A stretch of DNA of 64,000 nucleotides from Enterococcus malodoratus ATCC 43197 (GCF_000407185.1 NZ_KE136481.1:779136-843135); one strand, 5' to 3'; positions 8,391 to 16,713 are shown, counted from the stretch's first letter. The notes: generated by a model from the sequence alone, not told the origin. Numbers and translations: made by a program.

Positions 8391-8429
8391 AGCCGAGAAA
8401 TTTCACTTTCAAAAGTGAAGCTCTCGGCT
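8391..8429. terminator. Bidirectional terminator between convergent genes
   Basis: AGCCGAGA (8391-8398) pairs with TCTCGGCT (8422-8429), with a further TTTCACTT/AAGTGAA pairing inside. A-rich sequence on the left and TT on the right let it serve the PRD gene (+) and the gatZ-like gene (-). Confidence 0.75.
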
Positions 8430-8435
8430 TTAATA

Positions 8436-9722
8436 TTATGCCTTTACTGCATTCAGATTCTTGATCCGACCAGTCACGCCGTTCAAGTTGTAGCATTCTG
8501 CGTAGTCGCGAATCGGACGTTTGATATGATCCACTACATACCGTTGACCATCAATATTATGAGCCTTCAGGTTTGCATACATTTTTTCGATTTCGGCTTT
8601 TACTTCCTCGTCATTAAAGGTATAGTGACCAGCAATGTCCAAGATTTCTGCTTGAAGTTCGGCATCATTTTGCGCCATGATTTCTTCAACAGTCAGGTTC
8701 TTTTGTTCCCCAACCATCCATTTTCTCCAACGCTCGCTCTTGATCGCATGCTCTAATAAAACTTCACGAGTATTTGATACATCAGTGACTAAACCATATT
8801 CCACTAATTTTGCTTCCACCGCCGCTAGGTTCAAATAAGCCCGTGTTTCTTCAGTGCCATATTGCGGAGCTACGTTTGTTGCAGTGATTTGTGACGGGAT
8901 ATGCTCCAATAAAGTTACATCATCCAGATAATCACCGTTGTGCTCCTTCAAACCAACTCCGTATTCTTTCGCCATTTGTGCCAAGTCATAAGCATTTTTA
9001 AAATTGAAGGTTCCGACTTGTTCTGTTTTACGTGTTAACGTTCCCGTTTGCCCAACGATAAAGGTCGGTATTGGCAACCCGCGTTTTTCTAATTCTTCTT
9101 TCAAACGTAGGATAAATGTTTCGTAGGTTTCGGTCGAAGTTAGTCCGCCGTTCGTTTCTTCTGTCCCGACTTCATAGCCGATTTCTGGTAAATTGCGAGC
9201 CTTACGTTCTTGTTCGCAGAATTCGATCAAATCAACCGTCCGTTTTAATACGGTGTCCAAAGGAATCACTTTTCCAACCTCAAAGGGATCTTTTGTTGGA
9301 TCGATCATTAGCAAATCAAAGCCCGCCTCAATATCTGCCACGTATGATTTTTTCCCTAACTCCATCGCTTTTTCCGTTGACAAATGATCATTCCGCTCTT
9401 TATCGCGTTGCCAAGGTCCTCCATGATCACGACATAGATAATACAAATTGTCATAACCAATTTCTGCTGCCACTTCTTCGACTGCTTCAGCGAATGTGAA
9501 TTGATTCCAGCCATTTACGTAACCGCCGCCTAATTCATCCGCGTCGACTTGATTTCGACTCGCAATAAACATCACCGGATAATCATCATCTTTTGATAAC
9601 TCAAGTGTCGCTTGCACACAGTTTTTCGACATTGGACCGATTCCCAACAATGTTGCACTTTCACCCGTTGCCTGCAGATCCAGCAACCCCTCTACGACTG
9701 TCTTGATAGGTAATTTTTCCAT
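8436..9722 (-). CDS. gatZ: Tagatose-bisphosphate aldolase non-catalytic subunit (GatZ/KbaZ family)
   Basis: A 428-residue member of the GatZ/KbaZ family, TIM-barrel proteins that support the class II aldolase GatY/KbaY. Family hallmarks include SRNQVDADELGGGYVNGWN, YYLCRDHGGPWQRDKER and FIVGQTGTLTRKTEQVG. The start is placed at the ATG with GGAG upstream and MEKLPIKTVVEGLLDLQ as N-terminus; the frame stays open upstream for 36 more codons without support. It is a single-gene unit with its own promoter and an operator matching that of the fructose-type PTS operon. The only aldolase catalytic subunit in view is the class II enzyme at 3388-4230, so the two may cooperate despite different regulation. 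Confidence 0.85.
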   Translation of the reverse strand: MEKLPIKTVVEGLLDLQATGESATLLGIGPMSKNCVQATLELSKDDDYPVMFIASRNQVDADELGGGYVNGWNQFTFAEAVEEVAAEIGYDNLYYLCRDHGGPWQRDKERNDHLSTEKAMELGKKSYVADIEAGFDLLMIDPTKDPFEVGKVIPLDTVLKRTVDLIEFCEQERKARNLPEIGYEVGTEETNGGLTSTETYETFILRLKEELEKRGLPIPTFIVGQTGTLTRKTEQVGTFNFKNAYDLAQMAKEYGVGLKEHNGDYLDDVTLLEHIPSQITATNVAPQYGTEETRAYLNLAAVEAKLVEYGLVTDVSNTREVLLEHAIKSERWRKWMVGEQKNLTVEEIMAQNDAELQAEILDIAGHYTFNDEEVKAEIEKMYANLKAHNIDGQRYVVDHIKRPIRDYAECYNLNGVTGRIKNLNAVKA

Positions 9723-9782
9723 CTCGTTGACATCTCCATTTCCTGTAATTAAATTTAAGTCCTTTATCCTTATCACACCTAA

Positions 9783-9860
9783 AGTATAAGCTGGATAAAG
9801 CCGCATGAATATTACATTTACCTGCAACAAGTCAATGCATTAGTAGCGTCACTTGTTGCA
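9783..9860 (-). promoter_or_regulatory. PRD-regulon operator and promoter of gatZ
   Basis: Inverted repeat TGCAACAAGT (9823-9832) / ACTTGTTGCA (9851-9860) with an 18-bp spacer. On the minus strand a TGTAATATTCA box follows, and a TATACT -10 (9783-9788) lies 34 bp from the repeat. A second palindrome, TTGTTGCAACAA, is at 9875-9886. The arrangement duplicates the one upstream of the PRD regulator (13908-13990). Confidence 0.7.
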
Positions 9861-9926
9861 AAATTAGAAGAAAGTTGTTGCAACAAAAAAGAAGCAACAT
9901 CGTTTATCATTCGTTATTTATAAAGC

Positions 9927-9977
9927 AAAAAACGACAAAGAAGGCTGAGTTCAACTCACCTTTCTTTTGTCGTTTTT
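9927..9977 (-). terminator. Terminator of the fructose-type PTS operon
   Basis: Long imperfect stem: AAAAACGACAAAGAAGG pairs with CCTTTCTTTTGTCGTTTTT around a small TGAGT/ACTCA inner hairpin. On the minus strand it ends in a T-run. It isolates the operon from gatZ downstream. Confidence 0.7.
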
Positions 9978-9998
9978 CTTTCGATTAATGATCAAGTC

Positions 9999-11093
9999 TT
10001 ACTTCGCTATTTCAATCTGTTCATTTGTCTCTTCTTTTTTTTCTTTGACTGTTTCATCGACCAAGCTTGGTTTAGTGAAGTGTAAGATAGCCGCGGAAAT
10101 AACCGCACCAACGATGATCGATAATGCATACCACAATTTGCCATTCACTACCGGCAAGATAATGAATCCGCCATGCGGAACTAATGCTTCCACTCCTGTA
10201 GCCATACCCATCGCACCGCCTACAGCACTCCCGATGATGATTGCTGGCAGCACGCGTTTAATATCCTTTGCCGCAAAGGGAATCGCCCCTTCGGTGATCC
10301 CTATCAGTGACATGAAGAAGGCAGAAATGCCCAAGTCTTTGTCTTCAGGTGTATACTTTTTCCGATCGACAAAGGTTGAGATCGCCATTGCCAATGGCGG
10401 GATCGCACAAGCAATTCGATGCGCACCATTTGGTCCATAAACACCTTCCGCCATCAAAGCCAGCGTAAAGGCCGTCGCGGTTTTGTTAATTGGTCCGCCC
10501 ATATCGATAGCCGTCATCGCCCCTAAGATCAAGCCTAAAATAAGAGCACTGCCACCTTGCATTTGACCAAGTACCTGAACTAGCCAATCCATCGCCGCTC
10601 CGATCGGCACCGCAATAATATAGATATAAAACATGCCAAGAACAAAAGTCGTCACCACCGGAACGATCAGAATCGGCATAATTGTACGGATTGTCGATGG
10701 GACTTTCCAGGTTTTACACCAGCGGACAAAGTAGCCGGCCGCTACACCCATGATCATGGCACCAAGAAAGCCTGTCTTGATTTGCCCTTCGCCGATTGGA
10801 TTATTTGCGACAAAGCCCAAGATCATCCCAGGAACCAGCCCCGGTTTTCCGGCTAAAGAATTGGCGATATATCCTGACAACAGCGGAATCATCATCGCAA
10901 AACCGGCCGCACCCAAATCATTCAGATTTTGCATGAAGGGACTCGTGATCTCCATCCCCGCATCCGTGGCTTTACCAGTAGCCAGCGCCACCGCTAAGAA
11001 AATCCCCCCAACAACAACGGACGGCAGCATAAATGATACCCCAGTATTAAAGGCTTTCTGCAAGTCTTTAAAGAACTTATTCTGTTTTTTCAT
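9999..11093 (-). CDS. PTS fructose-family EIIC component
   Basis: Membrane transport domain of a fructose-type PTS, 364 residues with about nine hydrophobic segments. Family stretches visible include NTGVSFMLPSVVVGGIFLA (N-terminus), TAIDMGGPINKTATAF (near 205) and GITEGAIPFAAKD (near 275). AGGGAGACT precedes the ATG. It follows EIIB by 15 nt, so the transporter is split into three polypeptides (A, B, C). Co-regulation with gatZ suggests a ketohexose such as tagatose or fructose as cargo; this is inference. Confidence 0.88.
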   Translation of the reverse strand: MKKQNKFFKDLQKAFNTGVSFMLPSVVVGGIFLAVALATGKATDAGMEITSPFMQNLNDLGAAGFAMMIPLLSGYIANSLAGKPGLVPGMILGFVANNPIGEGQIKTGFLGAMIMGVAAGYFVRWCKTWKVPSTIRTIMPILIVPVVTTFVLGMFYIYIIAVPIGAAMDWLVQVLGQMQGGSALILGLILGAMTAIDMGGPINKTATAFTLALMAEGVYGPNGAHRIACAIPPLAMAISTFVDRKKYTPEDKDLGISAFFMSLIGITEGAIPFAAKDIKRVLPAIIIGSAVGGAMGMATGVEALVPHGGFIILPVVNGKLWYALSIIVGAVISAAILHFTKPSLVDETVKEKKEETNEQIEIAK

Positions 11094-11108
11094 TTTTATA
11101 GTCTCCCT

Positions 11109-11423
11109 TTACAGTTTCTCGGCTTCGTCAATATACTTAGCTGGATATTTAATGATATCGCCTGGATCGACCGACAAAGATTTTCCCGTATCGATTTTTT
11201 CTTCAAAGCGTTCGCCATCTTCTACGTCAATCGCTACTGCCATGATCAATACATCCGCTTGATCGATATCCTCTTGCTCCAATTCATTTTCAATTCCCAT
11301 GCTACCTTGTGTTTCAACATGAACATCGTGTCCTCTTTTTTTACATTCTTTTTCGATGGCTTCTTGCGCCATATACGTATGCGCGATCCCAGTGGGACAC
11401 GCGGTAACTGCTACTACTTTCAT
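11109..11423 (-). CDS. PTS fructose-family EIIB component
   Basis: A 104-residue phosphocarrier beginning MKVVAVTACPTGIAHTYMA. The Cys in CPTGIAHT is the phosphorylated residue of fructose-type EIIB domains. AAGGAG precedes the ATG, and the gene sits between the EIIA and EIIC genes of the same operon. Confidence 0.9.
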   Translation of the reverse strand: MKVVAVTACPTGIAHTYMAQEAIEKECKKRGHDVHVETQGSMGIENELEQEDIDQADVLIMAVAIDVEDGERFEEKIDTGKSLSVDPGDIIKYPAKYIDEAEKL

Positions 11424-11440
11424 CTTGATTCGCTCCTTTT

Positions 11441-11914
11441 TCAGATCTCGATTGAACTTAATTGTTCATAAATTTTATTTTTGTCTGTTTCGCTTAAAAG
11501 TTTTGCTCTGAACTCGTCATCTAACAATTTCTTGCTTAATTGTGAAATGAACTTAAGATGCATCTTGCCCTCGCTGTTTTGCGGAACACCGATCAAAAAG
11601 ATCAAACGAACCATTTCTTCCTTTTCTGGCGTCCATTGAAAGGCGTCGGTTACTCTGACAAACGCAATAAATGGATGCAAAACGGTTTCATTTTTGCCGT
11701 GGGGAATAGCGATATCGTAGCCGATCGCTGTCGGAATTACGGCTTCGCGTTTCTTCACTGCTTCGTATAAATGATCTGAATCCTCCACATAGCCGACAAA
11801 CTCGGCCGTTTCGACAATATGTTGAATCACGTCATCTTGATTATCTAACTTGCTGTCTAATAAGATTAAATCTGGCGTAATGACACCCTTGCCGCTTTCC
11901 TGAACTTTCTCCAC
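11441..11914 (-). CDS. PTS fructose-family EIIA component
   Basis: EIIA phosphocarrier of about 157 residues with its active-site His in GYDIAIPHGKNETV. The GTG at 11914 is chosen as start because GGGAG lies 8 nt upstream and the codon begins 1 nt after the regulator's stop codon; the frame remains open upstream inside the regulator gene but without a ribosome site. The tight junction implies translational coupling to the PRD regulator. Confidence 0.85.
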   Translation of the reverse strand: MEKVQESGKGVITPDLILLDSKLDNQDDVIQHIVETAEFVGYVEDSDHLYEAVKKREAVIPTAIGYDIAIPHGKNETVLHPFIAFVRVTDAFQWTPEKEEMVRLIFLIGVPQNSEGKMHLKFISQLSKKLLDDEFRAKLLSETDKNKIYEQLSSIEI

Positions 11915-11915
11915 T

Positions 11916-13835
11916 CTAATCACTCCCAAGTTTTCTGTACAACACGTCATTTGATGCTGCTTCACGTAATTGTTTTAATTGCTCACTATTATCGATGACG
12001 TTATAAATATCCGATAAAATATTTCTCGTTTGAAACGTATCTTGCTTCGCGATACAAATCAAAAACACGAGATCGACATAGTAAGTGTTCCATTTGAATT
12101 TCTTTTTGTTTTTTATCACAACGATAATCGTTTGATTAACATAAGTAGAATTTCCATGAGGGACCGCCGTTCCAGTCGGCAGATCAGTCCCGCCTAATTC
12201 CTCTCGTTCTTGGACCGTTTGGATAAAGTCTTCTTTTATAAAGTTATTTTCGACCAATACTTCACCAATTTGGTTGATCAACTCTTCTCGCGAAGAAAAA
12301 TCCGTGTTGACAAAAACGTACTCCTTATCGACAAATTTCATTAAATGATGCATCCGGATTACTTTCAGCGCTTGATTTTCTACCGTTGGCAAAAACTCGG
12401 ATGTTTTAATGCGCTCGATATCTTCTTTCGTCAAAAATGGCGAGACCCGAATGACTTCCTTTTTGGCCAAATCTACTTTTACAGTGGAAATGATCAGATC
12501 ATATTCGTCGAGGTTTATCTGCTCTAACTCGGCCACTGAGGCGATCTCGAAGGTATCCAATGACGGCAAGATATTTTTGATCCGATTGATCAGCAATTCC
12601 GAGGTGGCAATGCCCATCTGACAAACGATCAATATTTTTCGATTCATTCGTGCACGTTCAATCGCCGCTTGAAAATACATGGTCAAAAAGGCGATTTCGT
12701 CCTCATTGAAACTAATCTCCAGTTCTTTTTCGTATTCGCTAAGCACGACCCAAATGACATTGAAGGTCAAGGAAAACTCATTTTTGATTTGAGTAGTAAA
12801 AGGATTTTCGGTCTTATTGTTTGTTTTTAATCGATAGATCATCGGCGGAATATGATTCTTTAGCTGTTCCTCCAGCTTTTGGTCGCTCGCAAAATTGATC
12901 GTCAATGCATCCGAAACCCTAGAAAGCAATCCTTCAACGATCACTTCGTCTATCTCATCCTCAGGCAAAGCTTCAAAACGATTGGATATTAGCTGCAAAG
13001 ATAAGTACTGAACATCTTCATTCGAATAAGGAAACTCCAAACGTAAAGCCGCTTTGTGGAGCATACGAACCGCACTTTCTTCAAAGAAAATCATCGCTTC
13101 ACTGGCATCCGCCTGCTTTATTTCTTCAATATGATGCCCCTTAGCAATTCGATAAACTAAGATGATAAAAATACTCAAAATGTTTTGAACATAATAGTCA
13201 GAAATGGCGTTCACATTCTCGCGAATATAGGTATACAAAATATTCGAGCAGACACTAATCAGACGCTCACCGTAATAGCTGTTCAGCAATTTGATCTTTT
13301 CAGCAAAATCTTCCTCTAAATAAATTTCAGAATTACTTAGTAAATAGCGATTAAATTGCAGCATCGCTTTTTGGACGTCTTCTTCTGTTCCTAATAACGA
13401 TGTACCGTGAACATCACTGCATAGCTTGATTGTTGATCCGACATTCAAGATTTTCATGATGAATTCAAAATCTTTTATAATCGAGCTTTTGCTTACCATA
13501 AAGTGATCGGATAGATGATTAAAGCTAACGATCTTTTCCTCAAAAAGCAGCAAGTTCATAATTTCGATCCTGCGATTGAAGGTTGTATAGACGTCATTTT
13601 GCTCATCTTTTTCTGTCATCACACTAATTTCTTTGAATCGTTTCAACGCGATCCCAACACCGCGTTTCTTTTCAAGGTATTCACCTGAGCTTTGGAGATA
13701 TTCGTCAATACGCCCCAACTCACTATGTGTCGTTCGTTTAGAAACACCCAGTTTGCTTGCAAAATACTCCACAGTCTGAAAATCACTCTGCTGCAGCAAC
13801 AACTCCAACAACTCTTTTTGTCTTTTTGTAAGCAT
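11916..13835 (-). CDS. PRD-containing transcriptional regulator with EIIB and EIIA domains (MtlR/LicR type)
   Basis: A 639-residue activator of PTS operons. Order of domains: N-terminal HTH (LTKRQKELLELLLQQSDFQTVEYFASKLGVS begins it), a second Mga/HTH-like helical domain (about 85-150), PRD1 (about 165-270), PRD2 (about 280-385), an EIIB-like domain with ILIVCQMGIATSE (about 405), and a C-terminal EIIA domain with GTAVPHGNSTYV (about 550). Such proteins are switched by phosphorylation of PRD, EIIB and EIIA residues. PRD2 reads DEIAFLTMYFQAA, where many PRDs have His near the Tyr. The start at 13835 has AAGGAAG upstream. It heads the fructose-type PTS operon and probably binds the inverted repeats at 13943-13990 and 9823-9860. 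Confidence 0.88.
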   Translation of the reverse strand: MLTKRQKELLELLLQQSDFQTVEYFASKLGVSKRTTHSELGRIDEYLQSSGEYLEKKRGVGIALKRFKEISVMTEKDEQNDVYTTFNRRIEIMNLLLFEEKIVSFNHLSDHFMVSKSSIIKDFEFIMKILNVGSTIKLCSDVHGTSLLGTEEDVQKAMLQFNRYLLSNSEIYLEEDFAEKIKLLNSYYGERLISVCSNILYTYIRENVNAISDYYVQNILSIFIILVYRIAKGHHIEEIKQADASEAMIFFEESAVRMLHKAALRLEFPYSNEDVQYLSLQLISNRFEALPEDEIDEVIVEGLLSRVSDALTINFASDQKLEEQLKNHIPPMIYRLKTNNKTENPFTTQIKNEFSLTFNVIWVVLSEYEKELEISFNEDEIAFLTMYFQAAIERARMNRKILIVCQMGIATSELLINRIKNILPSLDTFEIASVAELEQINLDEYDLIISTVKVDLAKKEVIRVSPFLTKEDIERIKTSEFLPTVENQALKVIRMHHLMKFVDKEYVFVNTDFSSREELINQIGEVLVENNFIKEDFIQTVQEREELGGTDLPTGTAVPHGNSTYVNQTIIVVIKNKKKFKWNTYYVDLVFLICIAKQDTFQTRNILSDIYNVIDNSEQLKQLREAASNDVLYRKLGSD

Positions 13836-13907
13836 AATGATACACACTTCCTTACTATCCGAAATAAAGGCCTTAATCTTTGATAGCGTTATCATGATCA
13901 TGACTTT

Positions 13908-13990
13908 ATTATAGATGGGGTTTTAAAAATTGGATATTACAATTCTCTGCAACAAGTCTCTACAACAATCGATGTACTTGTTGCAGAGAA
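13908..13990 (-). promoter_or_regulatory. PRD-regulon operator and promoter of the regulator/PTS operon
   Basis: Perfect 15-bp inverted repeat TTCTCTGCAACAAGT (13943-13957) / ACTTGTTGCAGAGAA (13976-13990), spacer 18 bp. On the minus strand it is followed by a TGTAATATCCA box and a TATAAT -10 (13908-13913). There is no good TTGACA, as expected for an activator-dependent promoter. The core repeat to -10 distance (34 bp) is the same as at gatZ. A further half-site TGTTGCAATAAG is at 14002-14013. Confidence 0.75.
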
Positions 13991-14104
13991 ATCCTTCTGA
14001 ATGTTGCAATAAGATAGTCACCTATCTTTATTATAAATTCAAACTTGAGCTGAATGGAGGAATTGCTGAATTTTTGTCGTTAAAGCTTTAGTCTCGCTCC
14101 ACGA

Positions 14105-14134
14105 CAAAAAAGATCACCGCAACACGCGGTGATC
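14105..14134 (-). terminator. Terminator of the secreted-peptide transcript
   Basis: Perfect 9-bp stem GATCACCGC/GCGGTGATC with a 5-nt loop, followed on the minus strand by six T. It lies just after the 45-codon gene and closes the kinase/regulator/peptide locus. Confidence 0.8.
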
Positions 14135-14146
14135 TCCTTCTGATCC

Positions 14147-14284
14147 TCACAAGGACTCATCTATCAGCAAATAGAGTAATGTCGCCAATACAAGGATGAT
14201 TCTGAAATGAATATTAATCTTAAATATGAAAAAAACCAGCAGCAGCCCTAGACAGCAGCCAATGATGAAAAGCCTTTTTCTCAT
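14147..14284 (-). CDS. 45-residue hydrophobic peptide, coupled to the secreted peptide
   Basis: Very short gene whose ATG overlaps the stop codon of the preceding peptide gene as ATGA, a strong sign of translational coupling. The product starts MRKRLFIIGCCLGLLLVFF and continues with a second hydrophobic stretch ending LLYLLIDESL, so it should be an integral membrane peptide with two short helices. No family is recognised. Position after the secreted peptide and before the terminator suggests an accessory role such as export, immunity or modulation of the kinase; the role is unknown. Confidence 0.55.
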   Translation of the reverse strand: MRKRLFIIGCCLGLLLVFFIFKINIHFRIILVLATLLYLLIDESL

Positions 14285-14517
14285 AGATAGACGCCGATAT
14301 ACCCGCCGCCGATAGCCTTGTAATAATCGATTCTTTGTTTTCCTCGATAGGTTTTGGGAGGAATCCCTTTAAACCATTGTTTTAATGTCACCGCTCGCTC
14401 CCTGACATCTCCTGTTAGAATATCAAGGTTCTCGCCATCTTTTTCTGCTCCTAGCGCAGTTATCGGTGTCGTTGCTAATACGCTCAATAACAAAACCGCT
14501 ATCATTTTTTTCTTCAT
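14281..14517 (-). CDS. Small secreted peptide next to AgrC/AgrA-like two-component system
   Basis: A 78-residue protein with a typical signal peptide (KKKMIAVLLLSVLATTPITA, cleavage likely near LGA-EKDG). The mature part is about 55 residues, ending in the aromatic- and Gly-rich tail GIPPKTYRGKQRIDYYKAIG followed by GGYIGVYL. It has no Cys, no double-glycine leader and no WxL or LPxTG anchor. The ATG at 14517 follows AGGAGGGTG. It is the gene directly after the LytTR regulator and has its own promoter, so it is a good candidate for the signal or the main output of that two-component system. I do not know a characterised homologue. Confidence 0.65.
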   Translation of the reverse strand: MKKKMIAVLLLSVLATTPITALGAEKDGENLDILTGDVRERAVTLKQWFKGIPPKTYRGKQRIDYYKAIGGGYIGVYL

Positions 14518-14543
14518 AGTCAATCACCCTCCTAATGCCTTAA

Positions 14544-14573
14544 ATTATATAGGCAGTTCAGGGTCTTAATCAA
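14544..14573 (-). promoter_or_regulatory. Promoter of the secreted-peptide gene
   Basis: On the minus strand TTGATT (14568-14573) and TATAAT (14544-14549) are 18 bp apart. A box shared with the kinase promoter region (TTATCTTG-N2-TTAA on the plus strand, 14593-14606) lies 43 bp upstream of the -10. Confidence 0.6.
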
Positions 14574-14592
14574 AAAATGTCATGAACGCTCT

Positions 14593-15336
14593 TTATCTTG
14601 TCTTAATCGTCGACTCTAGCTGCTTGATCAGACGAATAGAAAGCAGACATTTTTCGCCATTCGTCATGGTGACTTCCCGTTTTTTCTTGTCGATCAGTTC
14701 GATGTTTCTGTAATTGATCACATAAGATTTATGGATGCGCACGAGCAGCGATGACAAAGAGGGCACATCGTTGATTTTTCCATAAAATTCCAACGTGCTG
14801 TTGGAGAGATGTAGGATCAGCTTATGGGGCGTCGGAGCGGTTTCAAAAAACATGACCTGCTGCAGATCAAATACTCGAATCTGACTCCCGATCTTTAGTT
14901 GGATAAAATCATCGGCCTTTTCCGCTTCTTTCTGGAAATGCCGCTGGGCTTGTTTTAATGCGTCTTGGATTTTTTCACGAATCTCAATTATCTCGCCTTC
15001 CTTTAAAATATAATCCATCGCCTCGACTTTATATTTAAAGGTCAGTGCCAGCAGCTCATCATGAGTAGTGATAAAAACGATCTTCCCATGTAGATCTCTT
15101 TCGCGGATTTTGGCGCCTAATTGAATCCCGTTCATCGCGCATTTCAAATCGACATCCAAGAAATAAATACCACGACTGTCAGGATGCTTTTCTAAATAAA
15201 CAAGAATTTCTTCCGGCTTATCCGTGCTTACTTTGATTTCCATATCCAGTTCTTCAATCAGCAGATACCTTCGAATAAACGATTCAATTTGATTTCGTTG
15301 AATCTCATTGTCCTCACAAATAAAAACCCCCAGCAT
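14593..15336 (-). CDS. LytTR response regulator (AgrA/FsrA-like)
   Basis: Cytoplasmic response regulator of 247 residues. The N-terminal receiver (about 1-125) has acidic residues in FICEDNE, the phospho-Asp in GIYFLDVDLK and the KV...MDYI region. The C-terminal LytTR domain (about 145-245) binds direct repeats in DNA. Its order and length match AgrA, ComE and FsrA. It follows the kinase gene by 2 nt with GAGGAGGG before the ATG, and precedes the secreted-peptide gene. Likely targets are the peptide promoter and the kinase promoter. Confidence 0.88.
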   Translation of the reverse strand: MLGVFICEDNEIQRNQIESFIRRYLLIEELDMEIKVSTDKPEEILVYLEKHPDSRGIYFLDVDLKCAMNGIQLGAKIRERDLHGKIVFITTHDELLALTFKYKVEAMDYILKEGEIIEIREKIQDALKQAQRHFQKEAEKADDFIQLKIGSQIRVFDLQQVMFFETAPTPHKLILHLSNSTLEFYGKINDVPSLSSLLVRIHKSYVINYRNIELIDKKKREVTMTNGEKCLLSIRLIKQLESTIKTR

Positions 15337-15338
15337 GG

Positions 15339-16640
15339 CTATCCCTCCTCGCCGATCACTACTACTTTTTGAATGAATTTTTGCTCCAATACAATTGTTT
15401 CCAGCAGAATATTCGGTTCCATCGAGGTCAATTCATCGATATTGGAAAGTCCCAGACCTCTTCCCTCGCCCTTTGTAGAAAAGCCTTTTTGTTTTAAAAC
15501 GTGCAGCGGCTCGATCTTTTCACGAGCAGTATTTTCGATCACAAAAATCGTATCCCCCTTCACCGAGAAGATTCCGATCGAAACTTTTCCATGCGCGACA
15601 GCCGCCGCTTCTTCAATCGCATTATCTAATAGAATTCCCAGTATCCGGATCAATACAACCGAATCGGCCGCTTGATTAATCGTGATTGCGTCATCTGATT
15701 CTATTTGGACAGAAATATTTTTCTCTTGTGCTGCCAGTAATTTCATTGTCAAAATACTTTTAACCTCTAAAGAATCGATTTTATTCAATTCATCCGCGTG
15801 AAAGATATCCTTTTCAAAAATCGTCTTCGTCCGTTTGACACTGGAATAGAAAAAATCCTTCAACGCCTCCAGCTCATCTTTTTCGATATAGTATTCTATC
15901 GATGTTAAAAGATTGACATAGTCATGGCGAAACTCGCGAATGCCTTGGTATTGATTCTTTAGATCTTCAATATAGCGCTGGTGAATCGCATACTCCATCT
16001 GTCTTTTTTCCGCTTCAATTTTCAGCTCTTGATTGCTCGAGATGGATTGGATGATCACTCCGCCCAACACCATGAAAACTAGATAAAACACACCAACGAA
16101 CAGTTTTAAAAACGGAGTAGCGGCATAAATCACGATCGTCCAATAAGAAAAATAAATGACCAATGAGATCGTCAATAAATAGGCCACTAAGTCAACTTTT
16201 TTCTTTCTCCGAATCAGCGGCAGCAGCCATTTTCTATAAGCGAAGATTCCCGCAAATAGAACACCATGATAAAGCAGAATGAACCCTAAAAAGGCTAGAC
16301 CGCTTTGATTTCCTAGAACAAGAGGAAGCAATGGCTTCATTAGTCTGCTTACGATTATTTCCAACCCGCAGGCACTAGAAACGATCAGCAGCGACGAAAC
16401 GACATTCCGCTCCTCTGAATTTTTTACTGATAAAATCAGAAAAAAGATATATAAAACAACCGTATCCAGATAGGTAAAGGTTGCTCCTACAAAAATTCCG
16501 AACAATAAAATCAACGGAAATAATAGATAGTTGATCCTTTTTTTACTTTTAATATCGTCTAAGATAAAATAGGTAATCCCAAAAACGAGTAAGTGATAAA
16601 AAGATAAATACTTAATAAAAATGGTCGGCAGCATCTTCAT
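15339..16640 (-). CDS. GHKL-type sensor histidine kinase (AgrC/FsrC-like)
   Basis: Membrane histidine kinase of 433 residues. The first 200 carry about six hydrophobic segments, as in peptide-pheromone receptors. The phospho-acceptor region is GIREFRHDYVNLL (near 235). The ATPase domain lacks a classic HATPase H-box but shows LLDNAIEEA and GRGLGLSNI, the N and G boxes of the GHKL/HPK10 group. It forms a two-gene unit with the LytTR regulator. The HPK10 group generally senses peptides; here no processing protease (AgrB/FsrB) is encoded nearby. Confidence 0.88.
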   Translation of the reverse strand: MKMLPTIFIKYLSFYHLLVFGITYFILDDIKSKKRINYLLFPLILLFGIFVGATFTYLDTVVLYIFFLILSVKNSEERNVVSSLLIVSSACGLEIIVSRLMKPLLPLVLGNQSGLAFLGFILLYHGVLFAGIFAYRKWLLPLIRRKKKVDLVAYLLTISLVIYFSYWTIVIYAATPFLKLFVGVFYLVFMVLGGVIIQSISSNQELKIEAEKRQMEYAIHQRYIEDLKNQYQGIREFRHDYVNLLTSIEYYIEKDELEALKDFFYSSVKRTKTIFEKDIFHADELNKIDSLEVKSILTMKLLAAQEKNISVQIESDDAITINQAADSVVLIRILGILLDNAIEEAAAVAHGKVSIGIFSVKGDTIFVIENTAREKIEPLHVLKQKGFSTKGEGRGLGLSNIDELTSMEPNILLETIVLEQKFIQKVVVIGEEG

Positions 16641-16713
16641 TACCTTTTCCTTTTTTTGATTAAATCAAGTATACCAAATTAAAAAGGAATGAAAATCGAA
16701 AGTTCGCGCGACC

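Noticed and set aside
9116..9499. Plus-strand frame of 127 codons opposite gatZ
   Set aside because: Antisense shadow of a well-supported GatZ-family gene.
13908..13990. Sigma-54 promoter (-24/-12) for the PRD regulon, as in LevR systems
   Set aside because: No GG-N10-GC signature is visible, the regulator lacks a sigma-54 interaction domain, and a good sigma-A -10 is present.
14147..16640. Reading the kinase/regulator locus as a standard fsr or agr operon
   Set aside because: No FsrB/AgrB-type protease or propeptide is encoded in or around the locus.
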